A stretch of DNA of 64,000 nucleotides, taken from positions 299,158-363,157 of the forward strand of contig NZ_JACZZA010000003.1 of the NCBI RefSeq assembly GCF_014863405.1, read 5' to 3'. The notes under the pieces were generated by a model. That model made no database searches. It was not told the origin of the DNA and saw only the letters and a list, made by a program, of their open reading frames with translations. Positions 20,304 to 30,909 of the stretch are shown here, piece by piece (position 1 is the first letter of the stretch; each line of letters opens with the position of its first letter). Source of the DNA: Dyella acidiphila (GTDB lineage Bacteria; Pseudomonadota; Gammaproteobacteria; Xanthomonadales; Rhodanobacteraceae). A program made the position numbers and the translations under genes.

Positions 20304-21051
20304 ACCGCTTTCCGTCGTTGTCATCACCTACAACAACGCCGACACGCTCGATGCCTGTCTGCGCGAAGTGGACTGGGTGGACGAAATCATCGTGCTCGAC
20401 TCCGGCTCCACCGACAGCACCGTGGCCATTGCGCGCATGCATGGTGCGCAGGTGGACGTGCATCCGTTCGACGATTACGGCCCGCAAAAGCAGCGTGCCT
20501 ATGACATGGCGCGCAACGACTGGATCCTGAATCTCGACGCGGATGAAATCCTGTCGCCGGGCACGCGGGCGATCATCGAACGTGCGCTGGAAGATCCCCA
20601 GCATGCGGGCTTCCGGCTGCCGCGGCGCGAGCGCATGTTCTGGACGGTGCAGCACCGCTGGAGTCATCGCAACGGCCACCTGCGCTTGTTCAATCGCCAG
20701 CGCGGCGGCATGAACGATGTAGAGGTGCACGCGGCGGTGGAAGTGCGCGGGCCGGTGAAGACGCTATGGGGCGCCGATTTCGTCAACGACGGCGATGGCG
20801 ATATCGCTGCCCGCGTGGAAAAAATCAATCGCTACAGCAGCGGGATGGTGGCGCACAAGCTGCGGCGTGGGCAGCGCTTTACCGGGCTGCGCATGGTGGT
20901 GTATCCGCCGCTGTTCTTTCTGCGGCAGTTCCTGCTGAAGCGGTATTTCCTCAACGGCTGGGCGGGCTTTATCGCCAGCATGCTGGGCGCGTTCTATGTG
21001 TTCCTGAAATACGCCAAGTTGCACGAAGCGCGCCGACGTAGGTTGGGTTAG
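20293..21051 (+). CDS. Glycosyltransferase family 2 (WaaE/LgtF-like)
   Basis: 252 residues, ATG 20293 with SD AAGGAG. GT-A fold: SVVVITYNNADTLDACLREVDWVDEIIVLDSGSTD is the nucleotide-sugar site and LNLDADEIL carries the metal-binding DxD. It is close to LPS-core beta-1,4-glucosyltransferases of the WaaE/KdtX type. The C-terminal hydrophobic patch (FLNGWAGFIASMLGAFYVFL) suggests membrane association. The final residues and stop codon are encoded inside the inverted repeat at 21037-21125. Confidence 0.85.
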   Translation: MAREPLSVVVITYNNADTLDACLREVDWVDEIIVLDSGSTDSTVAIARMHGAQVDVHPFDDYGPQKQRAYDMARNDWILNLDADEILSPGTRAIIERALEDPQHAGFRLPRRERMFWTVQHRWSHRNGHLRLFNRQRGGMNDVEVHAAVEVRGPVKTLWGADFVNDGDGDIAARVEKINRYSSGMVAHKLRRGQRFTGLRMVVYPPLFFLRQFLLKRYFLNGWAGFIASMLGAFYVFLKYAKLHEARRRRLG

Positions 21052-21125
21052 CGCAGCGTAACCCAACGTATCTTCATCGAAGCGATCGGGCATTGTTGGG
21101 TTACGCTGCGCTAACCCAACCTACG
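21037..21125. repeat. BIME-like paired inverted repeat between convergent genes
   Basis: A 31-base arm (21037-21067, starting CGTAGGTTGGGTTAGCGCAG) and its exact complement (21095-21125) flank a 27-base spacer. Each arm is itself a GTTGGGTTA...TAACCCAAC hairpin. The left arm supplies the stop codon of the GT2 gene; the right arm ends one base before the stop of the opposing GT4 gene. It can act as a bidirectional transcript end. Confidence 0.85.
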
Positions 21126-21126
21126 G

Positions 21127-22203
21127 TCAGCGATCGCCGAGGATTCGCACGAATTCGTCGGCCACCACTCGCGTACTGAAATGCCGGTCGACAAAATCGC
21201 GTGCCGCCACCCCCATCGGTTCGCGCACGGCCGGATCGCACATGCGCACGATCGCATTGCGCCAGGCGGCTGCGTTGTCCGGCGGCAATAGCAGGCCGGT
21301 GACGTTGGACGACAGCGTTTCGGGCACGCCGCCGATATTGCTGCCCAGCACGGGTGCGCCGGCAGCCTGCGCTTCCACCGATACACGCCCGAAGGTTTCG
21401 GTAGCGATGGATGGAAAGGCCAGCATCGAGATCGCGCTGTAGTACGGGTGCACGTCGTCGATCCAGCCGAGCATGTGATGGCGGTGCGCGAAGGAACCGC
21501 CCTCGATGCGTTCGCCGAGCTGCTGCGCATCCGGCCCATGGCCCAGCCACATGCCGTGCAGGCGCGGTTCCTGCGCCATCGCGCCATCCAGCGCTTCGAG
21601 CAGGGTGAAGATGCCCTTGCTGTGATGGATGCGGCCGAAATAGCCGAGCACGATCGCGTCTTGCGGCATGCCGAGCTTGTGCAGAATGTCCGCACGGCGC
21701 TGCGCATCCGGGCGGCACCACTGCATGTTCACCGGGTTGTACAGCACGCGCACCAGCTGCGGCGGCACGCCGCGATCCAGATAGGCCTGGCGCGCATGGC
21801 TGGAAACGGCGAAAAAGCGCTGCGCCAGGCGCGGCACCAGATAGCCGGAAACGCGCCCCATCGGCGGCGTGCGGTGGCGGAACAATGCAACCGGCACGCG
21901 TAGCAGGCGGCTGAGCAGGATCAGCGGCCAGTACTCCTTGCCGAAGTTGCCCACCAGCCAGTCCGGCTTGAGTTCGCGTGCCGCCTTGAGCGTGGCGAAG
22001 TAGCCGCGCAGGTCGAATACATTGCGGAACCTGGCCGGATACAGGCGCACGCCTGAGCTGGCCAGGTGATTGGCGATCAGGCCATTGGGATAGACCACCG
22101 CGCTGACCTGATGGCCGGCTTCGACCATCGCCTGCGCGAGTGCGATGAAGTGCGTCGCCGCCCCGGTATTTTCCGGGTTGGTTCCCACGAACAGGAATTT
22201 CAT
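21127..22203 (-). CDS. Glycosyltransferase family 4
   Basis: 358 residues with a GT-B fold: MKFLFVGTNPENTGAATHFIALAQAM at the N-terminus and the C-terminal donor site TETFGRVSVEAQAAGAPVLGSNIGGVPE, with both glutamates of the E-x7-E pattern. Overlaps the upstream deacetylase gene by 4 bases, so the two are translated together. Likely a surface-polysaccharide sugar transferase; the sugar is not determinable. Confidence 0.85.
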   Translation of the reverse strand: MKFLFVGTNPENTGAATHFIALAQAMVEAGHQVSAVVYPNGLIANHLASSGVRLYPARFRNVFDLRGYFATLKAARELKPDWLVGNFGKEYWPLILLSRLLRVPVALFRHRTPPMGRVSGYLVPRLAQRFFAVSSHARQAYLDRGVPPQLVRVLYNPVNMQWCRPDAQRRADILHKLGMPQDAIVLGYFGRIHHSKGIFTLLEALDGAMAQEPRLHGMWLGHGPDAQQLGERIEGGSFAHRHHMLGWIDDVHPYYSAISMLAFPSIATETFGRVSVEAQAAGAPVLGSNIGGVPETLSSNVTGLLLPPDNAAAWRNAIVRMCDPAVREPMGVAARDFVDRHFSTRVVADEFVRILGDR

Positions 22204-22952
22204 GCGCGGCGATTCTCATAATTGGTAAAGGCGCGCAGGGCGAACTGCGGCAGCGCATGGTGTCGTGCGATTTGCACACGCGGCAGCCGCCACAGGTCCA
22301 TGCCGGCGGCGGCGCGTCCACGATGAGTGGTGGTGGCGGCGTCGTAGCCGGCCGCGTAGGTCGCTTTGGCGACCCGGTCATTCATGTCGCCGTAGGGGTA
22401 GCAGAATTGGGTGACGGGTGCGCCCAGGTGATCTTCCAGATCTGCCTTGCTGCCGGCGATCTCGTCGCGCAGTTGCGCGTCGTTGCATTGGGTCAGGCGC
22501 GGATGGCTGCGGGTGTGCGCGCCGATCTCCATGCCGCCGGCATGCCAGGCGCGCAGTTGCGTCGAGGTCATCAGCGGCTTCTGGATGCCGAGCTTGTCTG
22601 CATCCCAGTCGTTATGGCGGCCGATGCTGCCGCTGACCACGTAGCAGGTGGCGGTGAAGCCATAGCGCTGCAGTACCGGCAGCGCCGCCTCGAGATTGTC
22701 GACGTAGCCGTCGTCCAGCGTGACCACCGCAATGCGGCCGTGCTTTTCGCCGCGCAGATAGGGCATCGCATCGGCCATCGACAGGCCGGTATAGCCCAGC
22801 CGCTTGAGCAGCCACATCTGCCGCGCGAACGCGCTCGGGCTCACGTACAGGCTGCGCCAGCGGCGCAGGCCGCGCGGGGCCTGGGCAATGTTGTGGTACA
22901 TGAAAATCGGGCAGGCCTGGGCCTGCCATCCCGCGCTCGCGCTCATGCGCAC
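22200..22952 (-). CDS. Polysaccharide deacetylase (NodB-type)
   Basis: 250 residues of the carbohydrate esterase 4 family. TLDDGYVDN carries the catalytic-base and metal aspartates, GAHTRSHPRL is the H-x3-H metal site, and FCYPYG is motif 3. No signal peptide is visible (MRMSASAGWQAQACPIFMYHNIA), so it may act on cytoplasmic lipid-linked sugars. An alternative start is the second ATG at 22946. It forms a two-gene operon with a glycosyltransferase in the LPS region. Confidence 0.84.
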   Translation of the reverse strand: MRMSASAGWQAQACPIFMYHNIAQAPRGLRRWRSLYVSPSAFARQMWLLKRLGYTGLSMADAMPYLRGEKHGRIAVVTLDDGYVDNLEAALPVLQRYGFTATCYVVSGSIGRHNDWDADKLGIQKPLMTSTQLRAWHAGGMEIGAHTRSHPRLTQCNDAQLRDEIAGSKADLEDHLGAPVTQFCYPYGDMNDRVAKATYAAGYDAATTTHRGRAAAGMDLWRLPRVQIARHHALPQFALRAFTNYENRRA

Positions 22953-23113
22953 TCCCAGTCAGCCGGACGCAGGATCTTACGGCAAACGGAGCTGCCGGGC
23001 AGGACTGCGCAGGTGGGGGCGGAACGGTGGTTGGGCATGGAGACAGCTGCGGGGGGAAAAAGCCAGCCTGCTTATCTACCCGGCAACGCTGTCGCCGGCC
23101 TGTCGGCCGCCGT

Positions 23114-24040
23114 TCAATAGATCTGCGGATAGCCTTCCGGGCGCGTCTTGAAGCGCTTGTGCACCCACAGGTATTGCTCGGGCGCCTCGCGCACCATCTG
23201 CTCGATGCTGCGGTTGACGCGGTCGGTGTCGGCCTGGGCATCCTCGCTGGGCACGCCTTCCAGCGGTGCCCCCAGGCGCAGCACATAACCCTGCCCGTGC
23301 GGCAGGCGGCGATGGAAGAACGGGATCACCACCGATTGGGACATGCGCGCCAGATGGTGGGTAGCGGTAATGGTGGCCGCCGGCACGCCGAAGAACGGCA
23401 CGAATACGTTGTCTTTGCTGCGCATGTCCTGGTCGGGTGCGTACCAGAGCGTGCCGCCGCTGCGCAGGTACTTCACGGTGCCGCGGATGTCGTCTTTTTC
23501 GAACATGGTCTTGGCGTAGCCCAGGCGTGCGCGCAGTACCGCCCATTCGAATACCGGGTTGTCCATGCGCCGGTACATGCCGGCGATCAGGATGCGCTGC
23601 GAGACCAGCCGCGCGCACAGTTCCAGATGTGAAAAATGGCCACCGACCAGCAGCACGCCGCGGCCTTGCGCATGCGCAGCCTGCAAGTGCTCCAGTCCCT
23701 CGAATCGCACCGGGATCTTGGCAATGGCGCGGTCCGAGCCCATCCAGCCCAGGGCGAATTCGATCAGCATCAGGCCGATGTCGCGCAGATGCGCATCCAC
23801 CAGCGCGGCCTGCGCCTTGGCATCGAGCTCGGGAAAGCACAGCGCGATATTGGTGGCGGCCACTTTGCGCCGCGGCGACGGATAGCGTTCGATCACCGCG
23901 CCCAGCGCGCGGCCCACACCCATCAGCGCCTTGAACGGCAGCATGGCGAGCAGTTTCATCACGCCTACGCCGAACCAGGCCGGCCAGAGGCGTGGAGCGA
24001 GCAGGGAGCGGGTAAAGACAGGTCGGGGTGTTCCGGGCAT
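23114..24040 (-). CDS. lpxL: Lipid A biosynthesis acyltransferase (LpxL/HtrB family)
   Basis: Transfers a secondary fatty acyl chain to Kdo2-lipid A at the inner membrane. 308 residues from ATG 24040. An N-terminal membrane helix (WFGVGVMKLLAMLPFKALMGVG) is followed by the catalytic H-x4-E motif in GGHFSHLELCARL and by YAPDQDMRSKDNVFVPFFG. A second in-frame ATG at 24049 overlaps a TACAAT sequence, so the downstream ATG is preferred. It is divergent from waaA, which makes its Kdo2 acceptor. Confidence 0.88.
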   Translation of the reverse strand: MPGTPRPVFTRSLLAPRLWPAWFGVGVMKLLAMLPFKALMGVGRALGAVIERYPSPRRKVAATNIALCFPELDAKAQAALVDAHLRDIGLMLIEFALGWMGSDRAIAKIPVRFEGLEHLQAAHAQGRGVLLVGGHFSHLELCARLVSQRILIAGMYRRMDNPVFEWAVLRARLGYAKTMFEKDDIRGTVKYLRSGGTLWYAPDQDMRSKDNVFVPFFGVPAATITATHHLARMSQSVVIPFFHRRLPHGQGYVLRLGAPLEGVPSEDAQADTDRVNRSIEQMVREAPEQYLWVHKRFKTRPEGYPQIY

Positions 24041-24145
24041 CCGTCGCATTGTAGCGGCTGAACGTCGGGGGCGAAGCGCGGGCCGCGGCGGCGTGGGCCG
24101 TGCATCGCGTCCCCTATACTTTCGTGTCACGACCGGGAATGTCCG

Positions 24146-25411
24146 TTGCGCTACCTCTATACGCTCCTCATGTACCTGGCCACGCCGATCATCGTGATGC
24201 GGCTGCTCACGCGTGGCATGCGCTACGGCAATTACCACCAGCGCTGGCCGGAGCGCTTCGGCATTTTCAAGGCGCCGGAGCTGCGCGGCAGCATCTGGGT
24301 GCACGCGGTGTCGGTGGGCGAGGTGAATGCGGCCGAGCCGCTGATCAAGGCATTGCGGGTGGATTATCCGAATGCGCCGCTGGTGGTGACCACGGTTACG
24401 CCGACCGGCTCGGCCCGCGTGCAGCAGCTGTTCGGCGACAGCGTGTTCCATGTGTATCTGCCGTACGACCTGCCGTTTTCGGTGCACCGTTTTCTGTCCC
24501 AGGTGCGGCCGCGCCTGGCCTTGATCGTGGAAACCGAAATCTGGCCGAATCTTTATTTCGGCTGCTATCGGCGCGGCATTCCACTGATGATCGTCAATGC
24601 GCGCCTGTCCGGCCGTTCGCTGCGCGGGTATGCGCCGATGCGCGCCCTGCTGCGCTCGGCTCTGCGCTGCGTGCGGCAGATTGCGGCGCAATCGCGCACC
24701 GACGCGGCACGCTATCGCCTGCTGGGCGCGGATCCGACCCAGGTCACGGTCAGCGGCAATCTCAAGTTCGACATGCCGGTGCCGGTGGGTGCCCTGGAAG
24801 GCGGCGCGCTGTTTCGCCAGCAATGGGGACATCTGCGGCCGGTATGGATCGCCGCCAGCACCCACGAAGGCGAAGAGCTGGCCGTGCTGGAGGCGCATCT
24901 GGAAGTGCTCAAGCGCGTGCCCGACGCGCTGCTGTTGATCGCACCGCGGCATCCGGAGCGTTTCCGCGCGGTTGAGCATTCGGTGCGCAGCCTGGGCTTC
25001 GCCACTGCCACGCGCAGCGTCGACCGTGTGCCGGGCGCTTCACACCAGGTCTTCCTGATCGACAGCATGGGCGAGCTGATGCCGTTCTTTGCCGCCTCGG
25101 ACCTGGCCTTCGTCGGCGGCAGCCTGGTGCCGATCGGCGGCCACAACGTGCTGGAGCCAGCCTCGCTGGCGCGGCCGGTGCTGGTCGGGCCGCACACGTT
25201 CAACTTCGAGGAAATCACCCTCAGCCTGATCCGCGGCGGCGGCGCCAAGCGGGTGCTGCAAAGCGAATTGCTGGGTGCGCAGGTGCTGGATCTGTTGCAT
25301 GACGAAGCGCGTCGCAAGCAGATGGGCTGTCAGGCACGCGTGGTATTCGACAGCGAGCGCGGTGCGGTAGGGCGAGTCATGAAGCTGATCGACCGCATGC
25401 TGCAGGAATAA
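24146..25411 (+). CDS. waaA: 3-deoxy-D-manno-octulosonic acid transferase
   Basis: Adds Kdo to lipid IVA on the inner membrane. The frame starts at a TTG at 24146 (no in-frame ATG upstream before a stop), with GGGAATG as a weak SD; 421 residues. An N-terminal helix anchors the protein. WVHAVSVGEVNA contains the catalytic-base glutamate near residue 59, and the donor half has VGGSLVPIGGHNVLEPA. A TATACT -10-like sequence is at 24115-24120. A strong terminator shared with tolC follows the stop. Confidence 0.93.
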   Translation: MRYLYTLLMYLATPIIVMRLLTRGMRYGNYHQRWPERFGIFKAPELRGSIWVHAVSVGEVNAAEPLIKALRVDYPNAPLVVTTVTPTGSARVQQLFGDSVFHVYLPYDLPFSVHRFLSQVRPRLALIVETEIWPNLYFGCYRRGIPLMIVNARLSGRSLRGYAPMRALLRSALRCVRQIAAQSRTDAARYRLLGADPTQVTVSGNLKFDMPVPVGALEGGALFRQQWGHLRPVWIAASTHEGEELAVLEAHLEVLKRVPDALLLIAPRHPERFRAVEHSVRSLGFATATRSVDRVPGASHQVFLIDSMGELMPFFAASDLAFVGGSLVPIGGHNVLEPASLARPVLVGPHTFNFEEITLSLIRGGGAKRVLQSELLGAQVLDLLHDEARRKQMGCQARVVFDSERGAVGRVMKLIDRMLQE

Positions 25412-25439
25412 AAAAAGGCCGGGTTTCCCCGGCCTTTTT
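25411..25439. terminator. Bidirectional rho-independent terminator (waaA / tolC)
   Basis: AAAAAAGGCCGGG-TTT-CCCCGGCCTTTTT: a GGCCGGG/CCCGGCC stem flanked by an A-run on the left and a T-run on the right, so it can stop transcription from both convergent genes. Confidence 0.92.
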
Positions 25440-25442
25440 CGT

Positions 25443-26819
25443 TCACTGCGCGGTAGGTTGCTGCAGCAGCGAGTTGACGTATTCCATATCTTTGTAATCG
25501 ATGGTGCCGGCCGACTCGCGCAGCAGCAGGCGATTCAGCACCAGCTGATGACGCGAGGCGGAGTAGGTGCTCTGGTTCTGCGTCAGGGTCTGAATCGCGG
25601 TCAGCACGTCCAGCATGATCTGCGTACCCACCTGGAAGCCGGCCTTGGTGGCATCCAGTGCTTCCTGTGCCGATTCCACCGCGGCCTTGCCCGACTGCAC
25701 TTCGCTGATGCCAGCCATCACCGAGTTGTAGTAGTTGATGGTGTTCTGCGTGGTCTGGCGGCGCGTGAGTTCCAGCGAATCCTGGCTTTCGTCGCGCTCG
25801 TACAGGGCCTGGCGCACCTTCGACTGCGTGATGCCGCCGGAGAAGATCGGCACCGACAGCGTGACGCCGATGGTGTTGCCCCAGCGACCGTTGCCGGCGC
25901 CGCCGTTGGTGATCGCGTTGTAGCTGCCGTTCTCCAGCCAGGTGGTGCTCTTGCCGCGGCTGAGGCTGGCGGTGATGGTCGGCAGATGGCCGGCGCGGGC
26001 GGCGTTGACGCTATGTTCGGCCGCGTCGACGCTCAGCTGCGCCGCCAGCAGGGTGGGGTTGTTCTTCATGGCGCTGTCGACCCATTGCTGCGGATCGTTC
26101 GGCGCGGGCGCTTCCATCGGCAGGTCGGAACGCAGCACCTTCAGTTCGCCGACCGGCTGGCCGGTGATCACGGTGAGCGCCTGGCGATCGTTCTCCAGCG
26201 TATTCTGCGCGCTGATCGTGGTGGCCTTGGCCGCCTCATAGAACGACTTGGCCTGGTACACGTTGGTGACCGCGGCGATGCCGACCTTGTACTGCTGCTC
26301 GGCCTGGTCGTAGGTAACGCGGTAGGCCTCTTCGTTCGCCTTGGCGTACTTCAGCTGTTCCTGGTCGTTGAGGATGGTGAAGTAGGCGGTGGCGACGCGC
26401 ACGAACAGTTCCTGCGCGGCGGCCTCGTAGGTCTGCTGCTGCGAGTCGGAGGTGGAGTGCGCGGCCTGCAGGTTTGCTACGTCGGCCAGGTTGAGGATGG
26501 TCTGGTCCAGCTCGACCGACATCGAGCGCGTGCGGGTATGGCCGAGGTCGTCGCGCGACACGCCCGAGTCGCTGCTGCTACTGCTGCTGCCACCGCTGCT
26601 GGACTGCTGCTGCAGCCCCAGGGTGCCGTTGATCTGCGGCAGCAACAGGCCGCGTGCTTGCGGCACTTGTTCGTGAATGGCGAGGCGGGTCGCATCGGCC
26701 TGTGCCAGCACAGGGTCGTTCGCACGCGCCTGACGATATGCATCCAGCAAATCCTCGCCATGGCTGGGCAGGGACACTGCAGCCAGGGACAGGGCAAGGG
26801 TCAGAAGCTTCAAGCGCAT
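25443..26819 (-). CDS. tolC: TolC-family outer membrane efflux channel
   Basis: 458 residues from ATG 26819 (SD GAGGCG). Signal peptide of about 21 residues (LSLAAVSLPSHG), then two tandem outer-membrane-efflux repeats: EDLLDAYRQARANDPVLAQADA...SVELDQTILNLADVANLQAA and the second repeat around PTLLAAQLSVDAAEHSVNAARAGHLPTI...SVPIFSGG. A serine-rich insert (SSSGGSSSSSS) sits near residue 75. It partners inner-membrane exporters located elsewhere. It lies downstream of pcm in the same direction, an arrangement common in Xanthomonadales. Confidence 0.93.
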   Translation of the reverse strand: MRLKLLTLALSLAAVSLPSHGEDLLDAYRQARANDPVLAQADATRLAIHEQVPQARGLLLPQINGTLGLQQQSSSGGSSSSSSDSGVSRDDLGHTRTRSMSVELDQTILNLADVANLQAAHSTSDSQQQTYEAAAQELFVRVATAYFTILNDQEQLKYAKANEEAYRVTYDQAEQQYKVGIAAVTNVYQAKSFYEAAKATTISAQNTLENDRQALTVITGQPVGELKVLRSDLPMEAPAPNDPQQWVDSAMKNNPTLLAAQLSVDAAEHSVNAARAGHLPTITASLSRGKSTTWLENGSYNAITNGGAGNGRWGNTIGVTLSVPIFSGGITQSKVRQALYERDESQDSLELTRRQTTQNTINYYNSVMAGISEVQSGKAAVESAQEALDATKAGFQVGTQIMLDVLTAIQTLTQNQSTYSASRHQLVLNRLLLRESAGTIDYKDMEYVNSLLQQPTAQ

Positions 26820-26856
26820 GGTTCGCCTCGTAGGGTCGGGGTCGGTTGCGGGGAAA

Positions 26857-27516
26857 TCAGAAAACAAAACGACGGGGAGGAGCGGCGTGCGCGAGATACG
26901 GCAGATCCGTCTCCAGCACGCTTTCTTCGCGATAACGGTTGCTGCCTTCGCTGGTCAGCAGCATCACCTGCTGCACCGGCGATTCGCCGCGGATGGCGAG
27001 CAGGCGGCCGCCGGGCTTGAGCCAGCTGAGGAAGCGATCGGGAATACGGTACATGGCGCCGGTTACCACCACGGCATCGAAGCTGCCCTGCGGCTGCCAG
27101 CCTTCGATCGCCTCGCCGGTGGCGAACTGCACATTATTAATGCCCGCGGCCTGCAGGCGCTGGCCCGCGGCGGCGGTGAAATCGGGATGGATGTCCACGC
27201 TGGTGACGCGCTCGGCCAGGCTGGCCAGGCAGGCGGTCAGGAAGCCCGAGCCGGTGCCGATTTCCAGCACATGGTCTTCCGGCTTCAGCGCCAGCGCCTG
27301 CAGCACGCGGCCTTCCAGCACCGGCTTCATCATCACTTCGCCATGGCCGATCGGCAGGCACAGATCGGCGAAGGCCAGCTGGCGGTGTTCCGGCGCGACG
27401 AAATCTTCGCGGCGCACGCGGCCCAGCACCTCGAGCACACGGCCATCCAGCACCTCCCAGGGGCGCACCTGGTTCTCAACCATGTTTTGACGCGCCTGAT
27501 CGAAGTTCATCGCCAT
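26857..27516 (-). CDS. pcm: Protein-L-isoaspartate O-methyltransferase family protein
   Basis: 219 residues of the SAM-dependent PCMT family. Motif I is VLEIGTGSGFLTACL near residues 84-98, preceded by IGHGEVMMKPVLEGRVLQAL, the substrate-loop region. Classical Pcm has GxGQTISxP at that loop; here it reads CLPIGHGEVMMKP, so methylation of isoaspartyl residues is not assured. An alternative start is the ATG two codons later. It precedes tolC by 37 bases. Confidence 0.82.
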   Translation of the reverse strand: MAMNFDQARQNMVENQVRPWEVLDGRVLEVLGRVRREDFVAPEHRQLAFADLCLPIGHGEVMMKPVLEGRVLQALALKPEDHVLEIGTGSGFLTACLASLAERVTSVDIHPDFTAAAGQRLQAAGINNVQFATGEAIEGWQPQGSFDAVVVTGAMYRIPDRFLSWLKPGGRLLAIRGESPVQQVMLLTSEGSNRYREESVLETDLPYLAHAAPPRRFVF

Positions 27517-27664
27517 GAAAAAAGTGCCTGTATGGATCGAAAAAAGGTCAAAAAGGATAAGCGTTTAGACCCTGTTTCGACAATGGTTAGGGTGCGGTGA
27601 GCGCCCTGTGGTACGAAGTGCCGGAAGTCATCGCAACGATCTGACGTAAGTCATGCAAGTGCCT

Positions 27665-27678
27665 GTGTCCGCGGACAC
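27665..27678. promoter_or_regulatory. 14-base palindrome upstream of pcm-tolC
   Basis: GTGTCCG-CGGACAC is a perfect 14-base palindrome in the 162-base gap between pcm and the upstream hypothetical gene, abutting that gene's stop codon. It has the size and symmetry of a TetR-type operator, and a TetR gene lies 400 bases away. It could instead act as a short hairpin. Confidence 0.35.
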
Positions 27679-28029
27679 TTAGGCGCTTTTTCGACGTTTG
27701 CGCAGGGTCTCTCCGGCGATGCCGACGGGCAACTGCGCAAGCGCCAGTTCGGTACTCGTGCCCAGCGCCGGATCCAGCCGCCAGAGGCGCGGCAGGATCG
27801 ACTCGCCGCGGCTGATCGCCGCCACGTCCAGCCAGGCCAGCCAGCGCGACAGGCTGTGCTGGTCCCGCGCATCCAGGCCGGCGATGGCCGCGCGCAGGGT
27901 AAATACCTGTCTGTGGGCTGTCCGGTCGCGCTCCAGCCACGCCGCCAGCAGCCGCTGCGCCTTGCGATAGGCGGCGCTCAGCGCCATTTCCGGGGTAGTC
28001 GCGCACATCTGACGAATATTCGGTATCAT
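27679..28029 (-). CDS. Hypothetical protein next to TetR regulator
   Basis: 116 residues with no family I recognise. It is probably real because codons are strongly GC-rich at third positions throughout, and the composition is protein-like: amphipathic Leu/Ala/Trp-rich helices such as RLLAAWLERDRTAHRQVFTLRAAIAGLD and SRWLAWLDVAA. The tail is basic (LRKRRKSA). No signal peptide or membrane helix is seen. The SD is weak; later in-frame ATGs at 28008 and 27987 are possible starts. It is divergent from the TetR gene. Confidence 0.5.
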   Translation of the reverse strand: MIPNIRQMCATTPEMALSAAYRKAQRLLAAWLERDRTAHRQVFTLRAAIAGLDARDQHSLSRWLAWLDVAAISRGESILPRLWRLDPALGTSTELALAQLPVGIAGETLRKRRKSA

Positions 28030-28092
28030 TCAGGAAATAATTAAACCGCTCCGTATAATAAATTGGGTTTTTTGATTTGTGAAGGTGCAACT

Positions 28093-28743
28093 ATGAACTC
28101 GATCCCGCTGACCAAGCCGCACGGGCCCGGCCGCCCGAAGGACATGGAAAAGCGCGCGGCCATCCTCGATGCCGCCAAGGCTCTGTTCATACGCAACGCC
28201 TTCGCCGGCACCAGCATGGATGCGATTGCCGCCGAAGCGGGCGTATCCAAACTGACCGTTTACAGCCATTTCGGCGACAAAGACAACCTGTTCCGCGAAG
28301 TCATCCGCGCGCGCATCCAGGACCTGCTCCCCGAAGAGACCTACAACTTCGATGCCGATGCCGACATCGGCACCATTCTCAGCCGTATTGCCCTGATCCA
28401 TGCCCATCTGGACTGCGACCCGGAAAACGTCGGCACCTTCCGCGCCATCCTCAGCGACTGCCGCCAGGGCAACCCCCGCTACGGCAAGCTGATGTGGGAA
28501 GAAGGCCCGATGCGTACCCGGGCCCTGATGGAACGCCTGCTGCAGCGGGCCGTTGACGCGGGCAAGCTGGATATCGACGACATAACGCGCGCCGGCATCC
28601 AGTTCATGTCCCTGATCAAGGGCGACATGATGATGCGCCGCATGTTCGGCTGCGCCGACTGCGTGCAGACCTACGCCAAGGAAGTGGAAGAGAACGCCCG
28701 CGCCGGCGTCGCCATGTTCCTGCGGGCCTACGCCCCTCGCTGA
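28093..28743 (+). CDS. TetR/AcrR-family transcriptional regulator
   Basis: 216 residues from ATG 28093 (SD GAAGG). The N-terminal helix-turn-helix is RAAILDAAKALFIRNAFAGTSMDAIAAEAGVSKLTVYSHFGDKDNLF. The ligand-binding C-terminal domain resembles the AefR-like subgroup and has a C-x2-C pair near MFGCADC. The TATAAT at 28053-28058 lies in its upstream region. Position beside pcm-tolC suggests control of efflux genes, as for AcrR-type repressors; this is inference. Confidence 0.85.
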   Translation: MNSIPLTKPHGPGRPKDMEKRAAILDAAKALFIRNAFAGTSMDAIAAEAGVSKLTVYSHFGDKDNLFREVIRARIQDLLPEETYNFDADADIGTILSRIALIHAHLDCDPENVGTFRAILSDCRQGNPRYGKLMWEEGPMRTRALMERLLQRAVDAGKLDIDDITRAGIQFMSLIKGDMMMRRMFGCADCVQTYAKEVEENARAGVAMFLRAYAPR

Positions 28744-28801
28744 GCCCTTCACGGGCGGCACACTCGTTTCTCCCCCCGCTTCGTGGTCAAATAAACCCCT
28801 T

Positions 28802-30857
<2,056 letters not shown>

Positions 30858-30909
30858 TGTACCGGGTTGAGCAGCCGCGCCTGGCGGCTGCTCGGCTCAG
30901 GCCGCGCGT

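Noticed and set aside
27651..27872. 73-codon minus-strand frame near the TetR gene
   Set aside because: Arg/Trp/Ser-rich translation typical of a shifted frame; the 116-residue frame in the same place has much better codon usage.
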